A DNA stretch of 15,162 nt, from assembly GCA_002722525.1 (NCBI GenBank), contig PBMJ01000032.1:1-15162 (forward strand), in the 5' to 3' direction. Position numbers and translations under genes: made by a program. The notes below the pieces were generated by a model that was not told where the DNA came from, made no database searches, and saw only the letters and a list, made by a program, of their open reading frames with translations. Numbering within the stretch: the first letter of the stretch is position 1; every line of letters starts with the position of its first letter. Below are positions 14,749-15,162 of this stretch, in pieces. This DNA comes from Acidimicrobiaceae bacterium (GTDB taxonomy: Bacteria > Actinomycetota > Acidimicrobiia > Acidimicrobiales > UBA8592).

Positions 14749-14790
14749 AAATTTCTGTACCTAAGAACTCCACGAAACTCCATCTATAGG

Positions 14791-14796
14791 TAGAAT
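14791..14796 (+). promoter_or_regulatory. Possible -10 box (TAGAAT) upstream of acpP
   Basis: This is the same TAGAAT hexamer as before coaD, here ending 29 bases before the acpP ATG. It would give a short leader beginning near 14803. It lies in the 77-bp plsX-acpP gap and could give acpP extra expression. No convincing -35. Confidence 0.3.
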
Positions 14797-14825
14797 CAAG
14801 ACAGTTCGAGAATGAAAGATTTATA

Positions 14826-15116
14826 ATGCCCGCAGAAACACATATGCAAGGAGACCCTTTGGGTCGGGATGAAATCCTAAAATTAGTTAAAGACCGTCTT
14901 GGGGAGATACTTGAGGTCGAGCCTTCTTCTATCCAAGAAGGAGACTCTTTCCGTGATGATCTTGATGCCGATTCTCTCGCATTGATTGAACTAGTTGAGG
15001 CGATTGAAGAAGAGCTCTCTGAGCGGTCAATTGACTTTAGAATCGATGATGAAGATTTGGAAGAGCTAAAAAGCGTCCGTGATGCTGTTGACTACGTCAG
15101 TTCGCGGTTAGGTTGA
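14826..15116 (+). CDS. acpP: Acyl carrier protein
   Basis: This 96-residue acidic protein carries growing acyl chains on 4'-phosphopantetheine during fatty-acid synthesis. The attachment serine is Ser50 in DLDADSLALIEL (45-56), followed by helix II ELVEAIEEEL. The last part, IDDEDLEELKSVRDAVDYVSSRL, is a standard helix III/IV. The protein is longer than the usual 78-80 residues through an N-terminal extension of about a dozen residues; an in-frame ATG at 14844 would remove six of them. CoaD, encoded upstream, belongs to the pathway that makes the CoA from which the prosthetic group is taken. The TGA stop overlaps a TTG that may start rnc. No holo-ACP synthase is in the window. Confidence 0.95.
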   Translation: MPAETHMQGDPLGRDEILKLVKDRLGEILEVEPSSIQEGDSFRDDLDADSLALIELVEAIEEELSERSIDFRIDDEDLEELKSVRDAVDYVSSRLG

Positions 15117-15162
15117 CGGTATTGCCACAAGACAAATTCCATGTCTTATCTGACAAACTGCA
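15113..15162 (+). CDS. rnc: Start of probable ribonuclease III, truncated by window end
   Basis: A frame open to the window edge begins at TTG 15113, overlapping the acpP stop, or at a second in-frame TTG at 15122. The visible residues from the second start read LPQDKFHVLSDKL, which resemble the short variable segment before the RNase III domain but hold no catalytic motif. The call rests mainly on the conserved plsX-acpP-rnc order and on the tight overlap. Only about 16 codons are visible, so identity is inferred. Confidence 0.45.
   Translation, partial: MTVLPQDKFHVLSDKL

Noticed and set aside
13746..14783. Two long minus-strand open frames opposite plsX
   Set aside because: Both are mirror frames of a strongly conserved plsX; their proline/serine-rich products resemble no family.
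1..15162. Mobile element, prophage, CRISPR or defence island
   Set aside because: I saw no transposase or integrase, no inverted-repeat ends, no spaced repeats and no toxin-antitoxin or nuclease pair; gene content is metabolic and housekeeping.

Overview
The window reads as a continuous, gene-dense bacterial chromosome segment with moderate GC (low-to-mid 40s percent by eye). It carries short intergenic gaps, no tRNA or rRNA gene, no insertion sequence, no CRISPR array and no sign of a recent insertion. Several features point to an actinobacterium. There is a SepIVA-like division protein directly before a DUF177 gene, an MhuD-type heme-degrading enzyme, an AMACR/MCR-type racemase, and several start codons placed where a -10 box would give leaderless mRNA. 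Modest GC with actinobacterial gene content suggests a marine Acidimicrobiia-like lineage; that placement is inference.

Left part (1-2605, + strand): the C-terminal two thirds of an alpha-methylacyl-CoA racemase, an MhuD-like heme monooxygenase, a four-helix membrane protein whose GTG start overlaps the MhuD-like stop codon, and a UDP-glucose 4-epimerase (galE).

Middle part (2612-6966, - strand): a probable operon, read from right to left. It contains a degenerate cold-shock-domain protein, ATP-type PEP carboxykinase (pckA), a D-threonine aldolase/D-serine dehydratase-like PLP enzyme, and an aldonolactone/alditol-oxidase-type flavoprotein. Strong Shine-Dalgarno sequences precede three of the four genes. 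The operon converges on galE with a 6-bp gap.

Right part (7138-15162, + strand): a housekeeping block of fakA/yloV, recG, rsmD, coaD, sepIVA-like, DUF177 (yceD), rpmF, plsX, acpP and the first codons of a probable rnc. It joins acyl-phosphate chemistry (FakA, PlsX, AcpP) with CoA synthesis, ribosome parts and division control. One tiny unannotated-type gene, a 50-residue zinc-ribbon protein, sits on the opposite strand between recG and rsmD. A 171-bp divergent promoter region (6967-7137) separates the pckA operon from the fakA/recG block.

No gene-free stretch exceeds 300 bases. The most interesting observations are the coupled heme-oxygenase/membrane-protein pair, the antisense zinc-ribbon microprotein, the shortened SepIVA homologue, the cold-shock fold that has lost its RNA-binding aromatics at the head of the pckA operon, and the D-amino-acid-enzyme/lactone-oxidase pair. 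No clear defence or mobile system is visible.
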